A stretch of 64,000 nucleotides of DNA, taken from NCBI GenBank assembly GCA_963921825.1, contig OY997589.1, positions 22,465,482 through 22,529,481 on the forward strand. The letters are read 5' to 3'. This document shows, piece after piece, positions 41,919 to 52,764 of this stretch (position 1 is its first letter; each line of letters opens with the position of its first letter). Both the position numbers and the translations under genes were made by a program. The DNA is from Erodium maritimum (Eukaryota; Streptophyta; Magnoliopsida; Geraniales; Geraniaceae). The notes beneath the pieces are model-generated. The model did not search any database. It was not told the origin of the DNA and worked only from the letters and a program-made list of their open reading frames with translations.

Positions 41919-44716
41919 GGGTGATAAAACACATGTAATTTAGTGATAAACATATGGTTTAGTGTTGATAAAACTAGTGCTTAATGTTCATAAAAAAACA
42001 TGTGATGAGGTGATATATATCATGTTCAATTTTTGAAAATGAGGTGATAAAACTATTGTTCAGTGTTGTTAAAACCGGAGTAAAGTGTTGATAAGACCAG
42101 TGTAAAGTGTTGATAAAAAGTACCCAGATATACTTTCTTTTTAAATCATCCTCGAAATAATTTTGTTTTTTTCTTGCTTTAAAACATATTCATCACTGAT
42201 GTTGATAGAAAGCCCATGAAAAAACAAAGATACTCGACGCAGGTTTGAAGCCAATCAGAGTTCAAACGAAGCGGGAAAAATTAAATTATGTTTAGTTTTG
42301 AAAAATGAGGTGATAAACCTAGTGCCCAGTGTTGATAAAATCAGTGTAAAGTGTTGATAAAAATTACCCAGATATAATTTTTTTTTAAATCAACCCAATT
42401 TTTTTTCGTGCTTCAAAATATATTCATGACTGATCTTGATAGAAAGCCCTTGAAAAAACAAAAATACTGGCGAAAGTTCGAAGCCAATCGGAGTTCAAAC
42501 GAAGCGGAAAAAATTAAATTTGTGAATTGGTAAAAATTATGATAGTTTTACTAAAAAGCCCCTACAACTTACCAAAAAAATGTTGTTTTTTTTCATTCAA
42601 CTAGTCAACCTCTCAATTGCATCTCATCCATCCATTCTTAAATTGGATGGCTTAGATTGGTTCACACGGTTTTTACGTTAAGGGGTGTTTGATTTCTTCT
42701 CTCTTGCTTGATATCCGAAAATACTAACCCAGAAAGAGAGGAGAAATCTAATAGAAACTCCTCTTATTCTAAAAACTGTGTGAACCAATCCTAGCCACAC
42801 ACCCTTTAGATCCAACATTCACTGTAATGTCACATCATCATCTCAATTCAACCAAAACTCACGCCACTTTCTTACTTTCTTACACAAGCAAGTGCATAAT
42901 TGTAATACCATGGTGCCATGTGTAATAACCACTTCTGGTCAACGTCAGTCAAACCTGCGAAAAACAGGAAAATTTAAAATTTTTAAGACAGACACTTAAC
43001 TTAACTTAAATTGACCCCGAGGGTCATGCCGGACTTAAGTTGACCCCGTTATCGACTAAAATGAGTTACGGGGGACTCAGGGCAACTTTCTGGTCATTTT
43101 GGGAAAGATTGATTTTTCGCTGGAAAAGTCACCCGAGCGACGTTTTGGTCCATTCGAGGACCGTGTTGGACCCGAAAAGCTTAGCCATCGTCGTAGCGGT
43201 CTTAGTTGGGCCGTTTCCTTGAAGCCCGTCCAGTTTAAAATATTTTTGGGAAAAGTGCCCGTTCGGGGCCCGAAACGTCCGTTTTTCGCGAATCTGATTG
43301 GAAAATATCAACTAGATATTTTCCAAAAGGTATGGGACCCACCTTGACACTTGTCAAGTATATGGTGGTGTATTTTTGGAGGGAAAAGGTGTGGTTGGAG
43401 AGGGTTGGCCGAGTATGGGGTTTTAAAAGGGAAAAAAGTTAGTTTTGTTGTTAGTTTAATTAAATTAGAAATTAGAAGAGAGGTTTTAGAGAGAGAAGGA
43501 GAAGGAGAAGAAGAGAGAAGAAGGGAGGTTGAGCTAGGGTTTGTGATCGAGCCCTTGGATCGAGTCAAAGCAAAGAGCAATCCCGTTCCCCTCGTTCTCC
43601 TCTACGGTAATACCCGAACCGATTCTCGTTTCGATTATTTTCAAGAGCTAGGGTTTGGTTTTAAATTTTGGTTTAGGGTTGTGTAGAGATTAGAGAGGTG
43701 TTGGAGACGTTTTAGAGGTGTTTGGGAGAGAAATTTCACGTTTTCCGGTGACCGGAGGCTCGGGAGGAGCTCCGGCCACCGTGGGTGGTGGCCGGCCGGC
43801 CATGTGGTGGCTGGCCGGAGGTGGCAGCAGCCACCACTTGGTGGCCGAGCCCCTCCCTCAAACCCTAGGGCACGGCCAAGCCCTTTGGGTGGGGCCCACG
43901 TGCTCGGTTGTTCGTGTTTTAATTACTCGGGTAGTTTAAAACGTTCCCCGGACCTTTTATCCCAAACCAAATCGAATTTTGGATTTAAATTGGAGAAGTT
44001 GTAATTAACGGGTTTTGGGAAACTTTAAACGTTAATTAATTGTTTTAGAAGTCGGAATTCGATTCCGTCAAGTGCGTTGAGTTCCTTGATTTATTCTAAG
44101 ACCGTAGAAACGAAAACGGGGGCTTTTGGAGCCCCGGAAGGCAATTAACCAAAACCGGGCAGATTCGCCATGTCGGGCGAATCTGGCCCTTACGGGTCCT
44201 TTTTCGGGAATATCGAGTAATTGAGAAGTTTGGGAGTGATCGGCATTGTCGGGGTTACGTTTGGGCGTTAAGTGTGTTAATTTTCGGTTTATTCGTACTA
44301 GTTTAAAAGTACTTTAAATTTGTGTTCTTTTAGATCGTGCTACGGACCGAGGCAAGGGGAAGCTCGGCGAGTGACTGAGTGTGCTTCGGGTGTTGTTGGA
44401 GCGCTTTTGGGATTGTATACGAGGTAGGGAAAAGTAGCCGGATCTCGGCCCTGATTAGGGAAAGTTAATAGTAGAATTGCATGTGACACCGGGGTGTCGT
44501 GGGTTATTTAGATTTATTTAATTATTAGAAAAGCATGTTACGGGAACTTAGTAATTATGAGAAAGGCATGTGACACTTAGTAGTGTCGTAGGAACAGAGA
44601 ACTTAGCGATAATTGAATTACTGGAGGCATATGACCATGCCCGGAGGTTGTTTGTGAAACTAGTGATTTTAGGACCGTTGGAGGCATCGAGTATGCCGGA
44701 GGTTGTCGTGCGTTTT

Positions 44717-44870
44717 ATTTAATTGTTGAGTTTGGGTGGCCTTGAGAGCCGTATTTAATTGTTGAGTTTGGGTGGCCTTGAAAGCCCGTATTTAATTGTT
44801 GAGTTTGGGTGGCCTTGAGAGCCCGTGTTTAATTGTTGAGTCGGGGTGGCCATGAGAGCTGTGTATTTAA
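44717..44870 (+). repeat. ~37-bp tandem repeat in solo LTR T1
   Basis: Four units with core ATTTAATTGTTGAGTTTGGG followed by TGGCCTTGAGAGCC. Confidence 0.85.
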
Positions 44871-45003
44871 TTTGGTGTCTTGAGTGGCAGCGAGTGCCCG
44901 TGGGGTTGTTGAACCCGAGTCTTGACTGTTGAGGTGTCTTGAGTGGCCTTGAGTGCCTGTGTGATTGAACTTGCCTGTGATTGTGATTGTGGTTACCTGG
45001 GGT

Positions 45004-45291
45004 GCGAGTTCTAAAGGTCGACAGCCTGATCCGACTTAGTGTCGATGAATTGCGAGTTCTAAAGGTCGACAGCCTGATCCGACTTAGTGTCGATGAATTG
45101 CGAGTTTTAAAGGTCGACAGCCTGATCCGACTTAGTGTCGAGGAATTGCGAGTTTGAAAGGTCGACAGCCTGATCCGACTTAGTGTCGATGAATTGCGAG
45201 TTTTAAAGGTCGACAGCCTGATCCGACTTAGTGTCGAGGAATTGCGAGTTTGAAAGGTCGACAGCCTGATCCGACTTCGTGTCGAGGAATT
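45004..45291 (+). repeat. 48-bp tandem repeat in solo LTR T1
   Basis: Six units of exactly 48 bp (starts at 45004, 45052, 45100, 45148, 45196, 45244), core AAAGGTCGACAGCCTGATCC. Two alternating unit types (GATGAATT and GAGGAATT ends) suggest expansion by pairs. Confidence 0.93.
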
Positions 45292-46069
45292 GCGATAGGT
45301 CGAACCCTGACCTGATTGAGATTGGTTACTGAGCAGCTGGTGTGCGATCCTTTGTGATCTTGTTTGGTGTTGTGTCGTTTCGTTCGAGTCCTTGAGGAGG
45401 TCGTCGATAGTTTTGTCGGGTCTACACTGTTTGTATCGAGTGTCGAGTCTGTTGAGGAAGGTGACGGGTTGTGGGTCAGTTGAGTACTTGAGTTGGGGAC
45501 TGTAGTCCCGGCGTTGGGTTTGGTTTTAGTGTTACTGGCTTTTTCTGCTAATTATGCCATAGTCAGTCTGTTATCCGTGGAGGTGAGCGAACGCTCACCC
45601 CTAGCTGCTTTTCCTACAGGTACTGATCACCGGACGGACTAGGTTAGCTCTTGAAGTTCATGGAGCTTGGAGCGGAGTCTGGTCTTTACTTTTTGTTGAG
45701 TCTAGTGACGGATGTTGTACCTTGTCCACTTGTTGGGACGTTTTTGTATTGTAAATACTATTATTTTGAGAAGTAAATGGAAATGTCAAAGCTGTTATTG
45801 AAAACAGGTTTCAAGTGTTCATGTTTTTAAAAGTTCGCGTCCCGAGTTCGGTTCGCTGAAATCGGGGCGTGACACCATGTGGACAAGTGTCCATTTTTTT
45901 GTTCGACAATTCATTAATTTAATCATTCCCGCTTCGTTTCAACTCCGATTAGCTTCAAACTTGCGCCAATATTTTTCTTTTTCCAAAGGCTTTAAATCAA
46001 GATCAGTCATGAATATATTTTGAAGCACGAAAATAAAAATATATATTGGGGTGATAAAAACAATGTTTA

Positions 46070-47130
46070 GTGTTGATAAATCTTCACTAATAAATTTTTT
46101 ATATCGGGGTATCAAACTAGTGCTAAATAGTGTTTAGTGTTGATAAAACTAGTGCTTAGTGTTCATAAAAAACATGTGATGATGTGATAAAAATCATGTT
46201 CGATTTTGGAAAATGAGGTGATAAAACTAGTGTTCAATGTTGATAAACCCAATGTATAGTGTTGATAAACTCAGCGTATAGTGTTGATTAAAATTACCCA
46301 GACTTAATTTTTTTTTAAATCAGCCCCGAAATGAGGGTGATGACCTAGAGTTTAGTGTTGATAAAAAAACATGTGATGAGATGATAAAAACACATGTAAT
46401 TTAATGATAAACATAGTGTTTAGTGTTGATAAAACTAGTGCTTAGTGTTCATAAAAAAACATGTGATGATGTGATAAAAATCATGTTCGATTTTGGAAAA
46501 ATGAGGTGATAAAACTAGTGTTCAGTGTTGATAAATCCAGTGTATAGTGTTGATAAAAATTACCCAGATTTAACTTTTTTTTTAAATCAGCCCCGAAATA
46601 AGGGTGATGACCTAGAGTTTAGTGTTGATAAAAAAAACATGTGATGGGATGATAAAAACACATGTAATTTAATGATAAACATAGTGTTTAGTGTTGATAA
46701 AACTAGTGTTTAGTGTTCATAAAAAACATGTGATGATGTGATAAAAATCATGTTCGATTTTGAAAAATGAGGTGATAAAACTAGTGTTCAGTGTTGATAA
46801 ACCCAGTGTATAGTGTTGATAAAAATTACCCAGACTTAACTTTTTTTAAAATCAGCCCCGAAATAAAGGTGATAACCTAGAGTGTAGTGTTGTTAAAAAA
46901 ACATGTGATGTGATGATAAAAACACATGTAATTTAATGATAAACATAGTGTTTAGTGTTGATAAAACTAGTGTTTAGTGTTCATAAAAAAACTTGCGATG
47001 ATATGATAAAAATCATGTTCGACTTTGGAAAATGAGGTGATAAAACTAGTGTTCAGTGTTGATAAATCCAGTGTATAGTGTTGATAAACCCAGTGTATAG
47101 TGCTGATAAAAATTACCCAGACTTAACTTT
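46070..47130. repeat. ~270-bp tandem array in fold-back copy 2
   Basis: About four long units spaced ~268-283 bp, marked by ATTACCCAGACTTAA near 46285, 46560, 46826 and 47112. Each contains many TAGTGTTGATAAA sub-repeats and an ACATGTGATGATGTGATAAA phrase. Copy 1 has about two units (near 42120 and 42360). Confidence 0.8.
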
Positions 47131-47517
47131 TTTAAAAAAAAATCAACCCCGAAAATAATTTTTTTTCGTGCTTCAAAATATATTCATGACTGATCTTGAT
47201 ATAAAGCCCTTGAAAAAACAAAACTAATGGCGCAAGTTTGAAGCCAATCGGAGTTCAAACGAAGCGGGGAAAATTAAATTATTGAATTGGTAAAAAAAAT
47301 ATATATATTATGGTTTTACTAAAAAGCCCTTACCCTTACTAAAAAGTGTTGTTTTTATTGCAGTCAACAAATCAATTGCATCTCATCCCTCCAATCTTAA
47401 AATGAATGGCTTAGATTGGTTCACACGATTTTTACGTTAAGGAGTGGTTTCTATTGATTTTTCTCATATCAAACTAGTCATATTATTAATTATAGGTCAA
47501 GGTACATGTAGAAATAT

Positions 47518-47589
47518 AATCAAATTAGCAATATGTTTGTACAACTAGTTTTCAATCAAATTAGCAATATGTTTGTACAACTAGTTTTC
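47518..47589. repeat. 36-bp direct duplication
   Basis: Two exact adjacent copies of a 36-bp unit containing AGCAATATGTTTGTACAACT. Too short to be anything but a local duplication. Confidence 0.9.
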
Positions 47590-48166
47590 AATTGAGTGAC
47601 TCCCCCTTCTAAGCCCTCAGACTCTGCTTCTTGTTCTCAGATGCCTCTGTTTTTACAAGGGGTGATTGTCTTCGACAGCTTTGGCCATGAAGCCTCTCTT
47701 TATTCACTTGTGTTCTTTATCTCACAGCAGATTGGATGGTGCCTTTTTCCTTGTCCATTCCCTCGACCTACAATTGTTGCCAAATGAGGTCGTGCTTCAA
47801 ATCTCAGGAGAAAGTTTTCAAACCAGAATTCAATTATGTGATTAACAACTTGTTCCCTTATATGTGAATCTTAGTCTTACATCGAGAGTTCGAGATGATA
47901 AAACAGCCTCTCCTTGGTGCAACCACTCCCATTCTCAGATTTCTGTTCAGTAATGATATCGACTTACGATTCATATTGTGATATCGTTTCTCGATCAGAT
48001 GCTCAACCCACTCGCCATGTCAAGTATCCGGCCAAGTCAAAGATTGCGGCGACTAGTTTTGGTGCAACCCGATCTCAGACGAAGAGTATGGCGGTTGTAG
48101 GTACTTCTTCTGCCAATAAGAGACGCGAGGATGCAACTCCGGCTAAGTCGTTGCCGTTGAAGAAGT

Positions 48167-49297
48167 TGTTGGACAAAAGTGAGTTTAGACGACTGGAAAT
48201 GGTCAACTTGATGCTCAATTATACATAGGATCGGCTCCCCCTATAACTATGGAAAGATTAGTTTCGTGTTCTAGGAAGTGAGGCCTTCCAACGAGATATT
48301 ATGAGGTCTAAACGAACAAGAGGTGAATGAGAAATTAAAGCTCAAAGATCACCCGTTGAACTTAGTTGTTGAGAAAATTGCAAATGAACAATGCATAATT
48401 CTTGTGTTGTCCCACATCGAAAGATTGTCAAACTTTCATTAGGTTTATACAGCGTTGCCTTCCTAGAATGTTTGAATTGCTTGGATGAAAGGTTGTGTGC
48501 GGGACGAGAATGCTGCAGTACATTTGGGCTCGTAGCGCCATCTCCGTTTTGCTTCGGCCCGTATTAAAATCTCAACAATTAATTTCCAATTTTCAGAATA
48601 TGCAAAATAAGGAAATCTGAAATTGATATCTTTTTCAGTTTTGGAAATTGATATCCAATAAGGAAATTTCAGAATTTATTATTTCTGAAATTTATATTAT
48701 TTCCTATTTTTTATTATTTCGAATTTTTTAATATTTCCGAAATTTATTTAATTTCCTAATATTATAATATTTCGAATTTAATAATTAATTACCGGAAAAA
48801 TATATTTCCAATATTTGATATTTCCGAATATTGTGTTTCCATAAAACTCGTTTCCAAAAACTCTCTCCCCTTTTCCTATATAAGCTTTGTTCTAGTTCAT
48901 TATTCGTAGTGAAAAATTAGACACGTAGTAGAGACGAAATAGACACGAATTTTACCTACACAATTTCTCTCCTTCTCCAAGAACAGAGCAACTGATTTCT
49001 TTCTACTCGGTGCTACTTCTCATACACGGTTTCGAGTTCGTTTACGTTGTCGTTGTATCTTCGGAGATTTGCTTAGACGGGGCAATAAAAAGTCTTAAGG
49101 AAACTGGTTCGCAGGTCTCGACATACCAGTTCCCTCTTCGAGTATCGATTGAGGTTACTGTTTCGATTACGTATCGACCTTATATTTTTACATATTTTTG
49201 TTTGTTATTTTATTTCGTATGTGATTTGAATATTTACTAATAATATTGGATTCAGTTTTACTTGTTTATTATCATTTATGGACTAACCCGTCTAACA
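48167..49297 (+). repeat. 5' LTR of copia-2
   Basis: AT-rich, with ATTTCCGAA/AATTTCGAAT-type repeats in the middle and a good TATA box, CCTATATAAGC near 48876, about 420 bp before the LTR end. The direct-repeat partner is 56860-57971. Confidence 0.92.
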
Positions 49298-49365
49298 ATC
49301 TTAAGACTTTTTATTTTTTGCAAGTTCCATAGACGAAGAACTAGTTACCCTCATAGAGTTTTTAT

Positions 49366-51479
49366 TCAAACTAAGTTTGAACGATTCACACATGTTTTAT
49401 CTAATTTTTAAAGAACAATATGGAAATCAGAAATTTTCAAAGCATGTTCTTCTTTTTGATATTAGTCAAATCAGTTTCGAATATGATTTCTCGTCTCCTC
49501 ATTATTGGTCTTGTTTTTTTAACATCGGAGGTTGAGATCAATTGCTTATTCCAAATGAAAATCAAGTTTGGGTTTCTTACTTGATTATGAAAACTGAAAA
49601 CACTTGGCTAAGAAGCTGGAGGCTGATGTGTGTTATTTTAATGTGTGTATGTCTTGAATTTTTGTTGGCTGTAGGTTGAACTCTACTGGTAATTATACGG
49701 TTGAGAGGAGACGAAACCAAGGGTTTTGTGTTTATTTTATTTGGACTAAATTCTATTGTATATTGCTTTTTGTAAAGCCCATTAAGGTGGAAAAAAAATC
49801 AAGTCAAAGGTTTGTTCAGGTCAAAACACAAGCAAGACAGAAACACAAAGGGGTCAGGAGGATTTCCTGGGTCAGGCGTGGCTCTGGGCCTGGATTGGAT
49901 CCAGTTCGCTGGTCAAATCCGACTCGATTGGACAAACTGAAGGAAAAAAAACTATTTTCTTCTCCTTATTTTGGATGGCAGAATAATTCTTGTGATCGAT
50001 CTTGTTTCTTAGAAACACGTAAAGACGATCTTGTTACACCAATTTGGGTGTCATCTGATTCGGCTCTAGTTAGAACACTTACGAATAGATGAACTTTTCA
50101 TCTGATTCGGTTCTAATTAGAACACGTTCGAACATATTAAAATTTTCAATGATTGAAAACTTTTTGACAAATTATACAGTTTCTTTGTGAAACAAACGAG
50201 AGAAACAAACTTGGAATTAAGTTCCTAAACGGGTTTCCAAAAATTTTCAAAAAGGGAAACAAATTGGAAATTATTTCCTAAACGGTTTCTATTTTGGAAA
50301 AGGAAACGACTTGATTCAAGATTAATTATGAATTCTTGAAAAACATCTCGACTTCATACGAATTCAAACCAAGAGAGACGAACCTGGAATATAATTCCTA
50401 AACGGATTTCTCTGAATTCAAGAAGGAAACAAATTGGATTTATTTCCTAAACGGTTTCCTAGTCTCCTAAAGGGAATTTAAAACATTTCCTTAGAAGAAC
50501 AGTATTTGTGATCGATCATGTTTCTTAGAAACACATAAGGACGATCAAACAAATGGATTCGTGATATTCATAAAATAAATCTGATTCGGTTCTTAAAGTA
50601 GAACACGTACAACTAGATTAAAATCGAACGTACTTTCAACGACGAAAAGACACTCGATGGAAATTGACAAATTGAATGGTTTCAATCAATTAAAACATCC
50701 AAGATTTGGAAAGTAAATTAATTGATTCCTGTTTTGTGGAAAAACATTACAACGAGTAAGTTGGAACTAAAAATTCTGTGTTAGAATTTAAGTTCAATAT
50801 TGATTATGTTCTTTAAAGAACATGTACGAACAACGTGCTTTCACTTTAGAATGTGATGGACAAATGATGTCGTGGTGAACCATTTGTTCGAATTCTATAG
50901 TTGATAAAATAGATTGAATCGATCTTGTTTCTTTGGAACACGTAAAGACGACCCAATCGATATTTAAGCTCAATCGAGGTTTGAGTTAAACGGTTCAATT
51001 GGCTTGAACCATATTAAAAAGATCAATGTGGATCTAAATAGTGAATTTGATCCTGTTCTTATTAAGAAAGGACAAATTCGAAAGGTTCAATTGATTTCAA
51101 AAATGAAACAAACCTATACAAGAACAAGAAAAGAGAAATTGAATAGTTTCATTTCCAAACTTTTTGATCAAACACGTGCGAACGATTAATCAATCGATTC
51201 GGCTTCCTTGGTACAAGTTCAATCGAATGTGTCGATTTATCATTGAGAGTATTAATTTAATCTTTGACCTATTAATCGATTTCTTTTTCAATGTGAAACA
51301 CGTTAGAACGATTAAATTTGGGGTTTCAAGATCAAGTTAATTTTTCTCTATGTAAAGAACAAATGACCAAATTGAATAATTTTAATTCTTGACAATTGAA
51401 ATATGATAAATCAATTTAAACATATAGGAGTACGTCTGAATGTTGCAAATTTTTAATTAGAATAGTTTCTTGGTGAAAC
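49366..51479 (+). repeat. Dispersed array of short hairpins in the copia-2 leader
   Basis: At least a dozen palindromic stems, usually followed by an ACG-containing tail. Type 1, then ACGT..ACGAT-like: GTTTCTTAGAAAC (50004, 50520), GTTCTAATTAGAAC (50110), GTTCTTTAAAGAAC (50808), GTTTCTTTGGAAC (50927), GTTTCTTGGTGAAAC (51465), GTTCTTAAAGTAGAAC (50589). Type 2, then TAAACGG: GGAATTAAGTTCC (50213), GGAAATTATTTCC (50266), GGAATATAATTCC (50386), GGATTTATTTCC (50436). CAAACTAAGTTTG at 49367 is followed by AACGAT. Stems differ but stay complementary. The region is otherwise non-coding. Confidence 0.65.
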
Positions 51480-51903
51480 AACGTGAAATTATTTGAAAAT
51501 GAGATTCATTATATGGAATTACTCAAATTTCAATGTGACTTCGGGATATAGGAAGAACCTCGAAACGACTTGAAGTGTAAAAGGCTTAAGGACGGTTTAT
51601 GAGGGTGAAAAATTAGTTTTGACTAAGGATGGATATTTGTGGAAAATGAATAAGTTTCCAAACACGTAAGTCCAAGGAATGAATAATGTAAGGGGGACGC
51701 TTCTTATAATTATCTCACTGTGTCATTATATGCATGACATGGGAAAATTGGACACGTTTACCACGTAGCGCTGCGTAAGAGTAAACAATCTCGAAACACA
51801 TCCTAAAATTCCAACGGACTATAAATGCGGAATTTATGTCAAAATAATTATTCACATGATGAACCTTTTGAACAAATCAAATATGGGTTGTCACTTGACA
51901 TGT

Positions 51904-51932
51904 GGGGGGGGGGGGGGGGGGGGGGGGGGGGG
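51904..51932 (+). repeat. 29-base poly-G run
   Basis: An uninterrupted G run after CATGT in the decayed copia-2 interior. The length is probably unreliable, as homopolymers of this size are hard to sequence. Confidence 0.9.
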
Positions 51933-52199
51933 AGCTATTTTGGTAGCTAACTACCTTTGAATAAGGTACCCCTTAAGAAATTAGACAAGACTCTACACGA
52001 ATTATGGAAAGGGAGAAAACCTTCCAATAATTACTTGAAAATGTGGGGGGTGTCTTGCTAAGTTATCCGCTCCATTATCAAATAAGATGAAAAATCGGTC
52101 CTAAAACAGTGGACTGTAGTTTATTGGACTAAAGCTAACACTTAAGCAATGGACAAAAGCTTGATGATGTCATGCTAGTCAATAACTACAAAATAAACA

Positions 52200-52764
52200 A
52201 GTGTGACAGATGATAGATGTTAAAACCACAAATGAGGGATATATGATCATATGACTATACGTGGAGGACATTCTAATCATGGGGAGCAATGATAAGATGG
52301 TAAAGGGTACCAAAACCTTGTTAAACTCTAAGTTTGACATAAAAGAAATGGTACTCGCGTATATGATTTTGGGTATCCAAATCAAACGTTCTTTTGATGG
52401 TGTCATATTAACCTAATCACACTACATAGACAAGATTCTGAGTAAGTTCAGTAAGAAAGATACTTGAAATGCCAGAACACTTATAGACAATAGTGAACAG
52501 TTGTCTAAAACAAAGGTGAAAGCATTTACTATATATCTCAAACGTTGTACTAAACCTGATATTACAATCATGTAAGTACATTGAGTAGACTCACGAGTAA
52601 TCTATGGAAAGACCATTGGACAGTTATCATAAGAGTACTTGGATACTTACGATACACTCGTGTGACTATGGACTGCACTATAAGAGAGAACCTATTGTTC
52701 TTGAAGGATACTCTGATGCTAGTTGAATATCTGATATTAAGGATTCAAAAGGCACGAGTGGATA
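52200..52764 (+). pseudogene. copia-2 reverse transcriptase remnant
   Basis: NEGYMII-stop-LYVEDILIMGSNDK is readable from about 52225, with the catalytic YVDD changed to YVED. Then FDIKEM...YMILGIQI (copia FxMKDLGxxxYxLGIxI), HYIDKILSKF, and near 52580-52690 a part matching the copia segment before RNase H (LxYLRxT). Several stops; the frame is cut by the GGATA duplication of the solo LTR. Upstream, 51480-52199, nothing readable remains. Confidence 0.75.

Larger units (their letters stand above)
36752..42704. mobile_element. Mutator-like fold-back element, copy 1 (interrupted twice)
   Basis: The left end (GAACAAATCTAATAGAAAC... CTGTGTGAACC-type phrase, then CACGCCACTTT and CGCTTCGTTTCAACTCCGAT) is complementary to the right end (about 42390-42704: GAGTTCAAACGAAGCG... 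GGTTCACACGG... GATTTCTTCTCTC). Inverted arms are roughly 300 bp. The middle carries TAGTGTTGATAAA repeats. TGCATGAGA (36743-36751) and TGCTTGATA (42705-42713) could be a 9-bp target duplication with two mismatches, which would fit Mutator-like elements. It is interrupted by the RRM retroposon and by a solo LTR. No transposase, so non-autonomous. Confidence 0.65.
42921..45874 (+). mobile_element. Solo gypsy-type LTR, 2954 bp (family T, copy 1)
   Basis: TGTAATAACCACTTC to ATCGGGGCGTGACA, flanked by target duplication CCATG (42916-42920 and 45875-45879). It is related along its length to 52765-55932. The first third has GC-rich stretches that give short frames; the later part has two minisatellites and the palindrome GGTGAGCGAACGCTCACC at 45582-45599. 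No internal region. Confidence 0.92.
42737..47465. mobile_element. Mutator-like fold-back element, copy 2 (interrupted by a solo LTR)
   Basis: Left arm 42737-42920 plus 45880-46030; right arm about 47155-47465. The inner part of the arms is almost perfectly complementary: CGCTTCGTTTCAACTCCGAT ... TCATGAATATATTTTGAAGC against GCTTCAAAATATATTCATGA ... ATCGGAGTTCAAACGAAGCG. Between them is a tandem array (46070-47130). No transposase frame. It lies immediately right of copy 1. No clear target duplication. Confidence 0.68.

Noticed and set aside
49676-50092. 138-codon frame in the copia-2 interior
   Set aside because: It does not resemble gag and overlaps the hairpin array; probably a chance frame.
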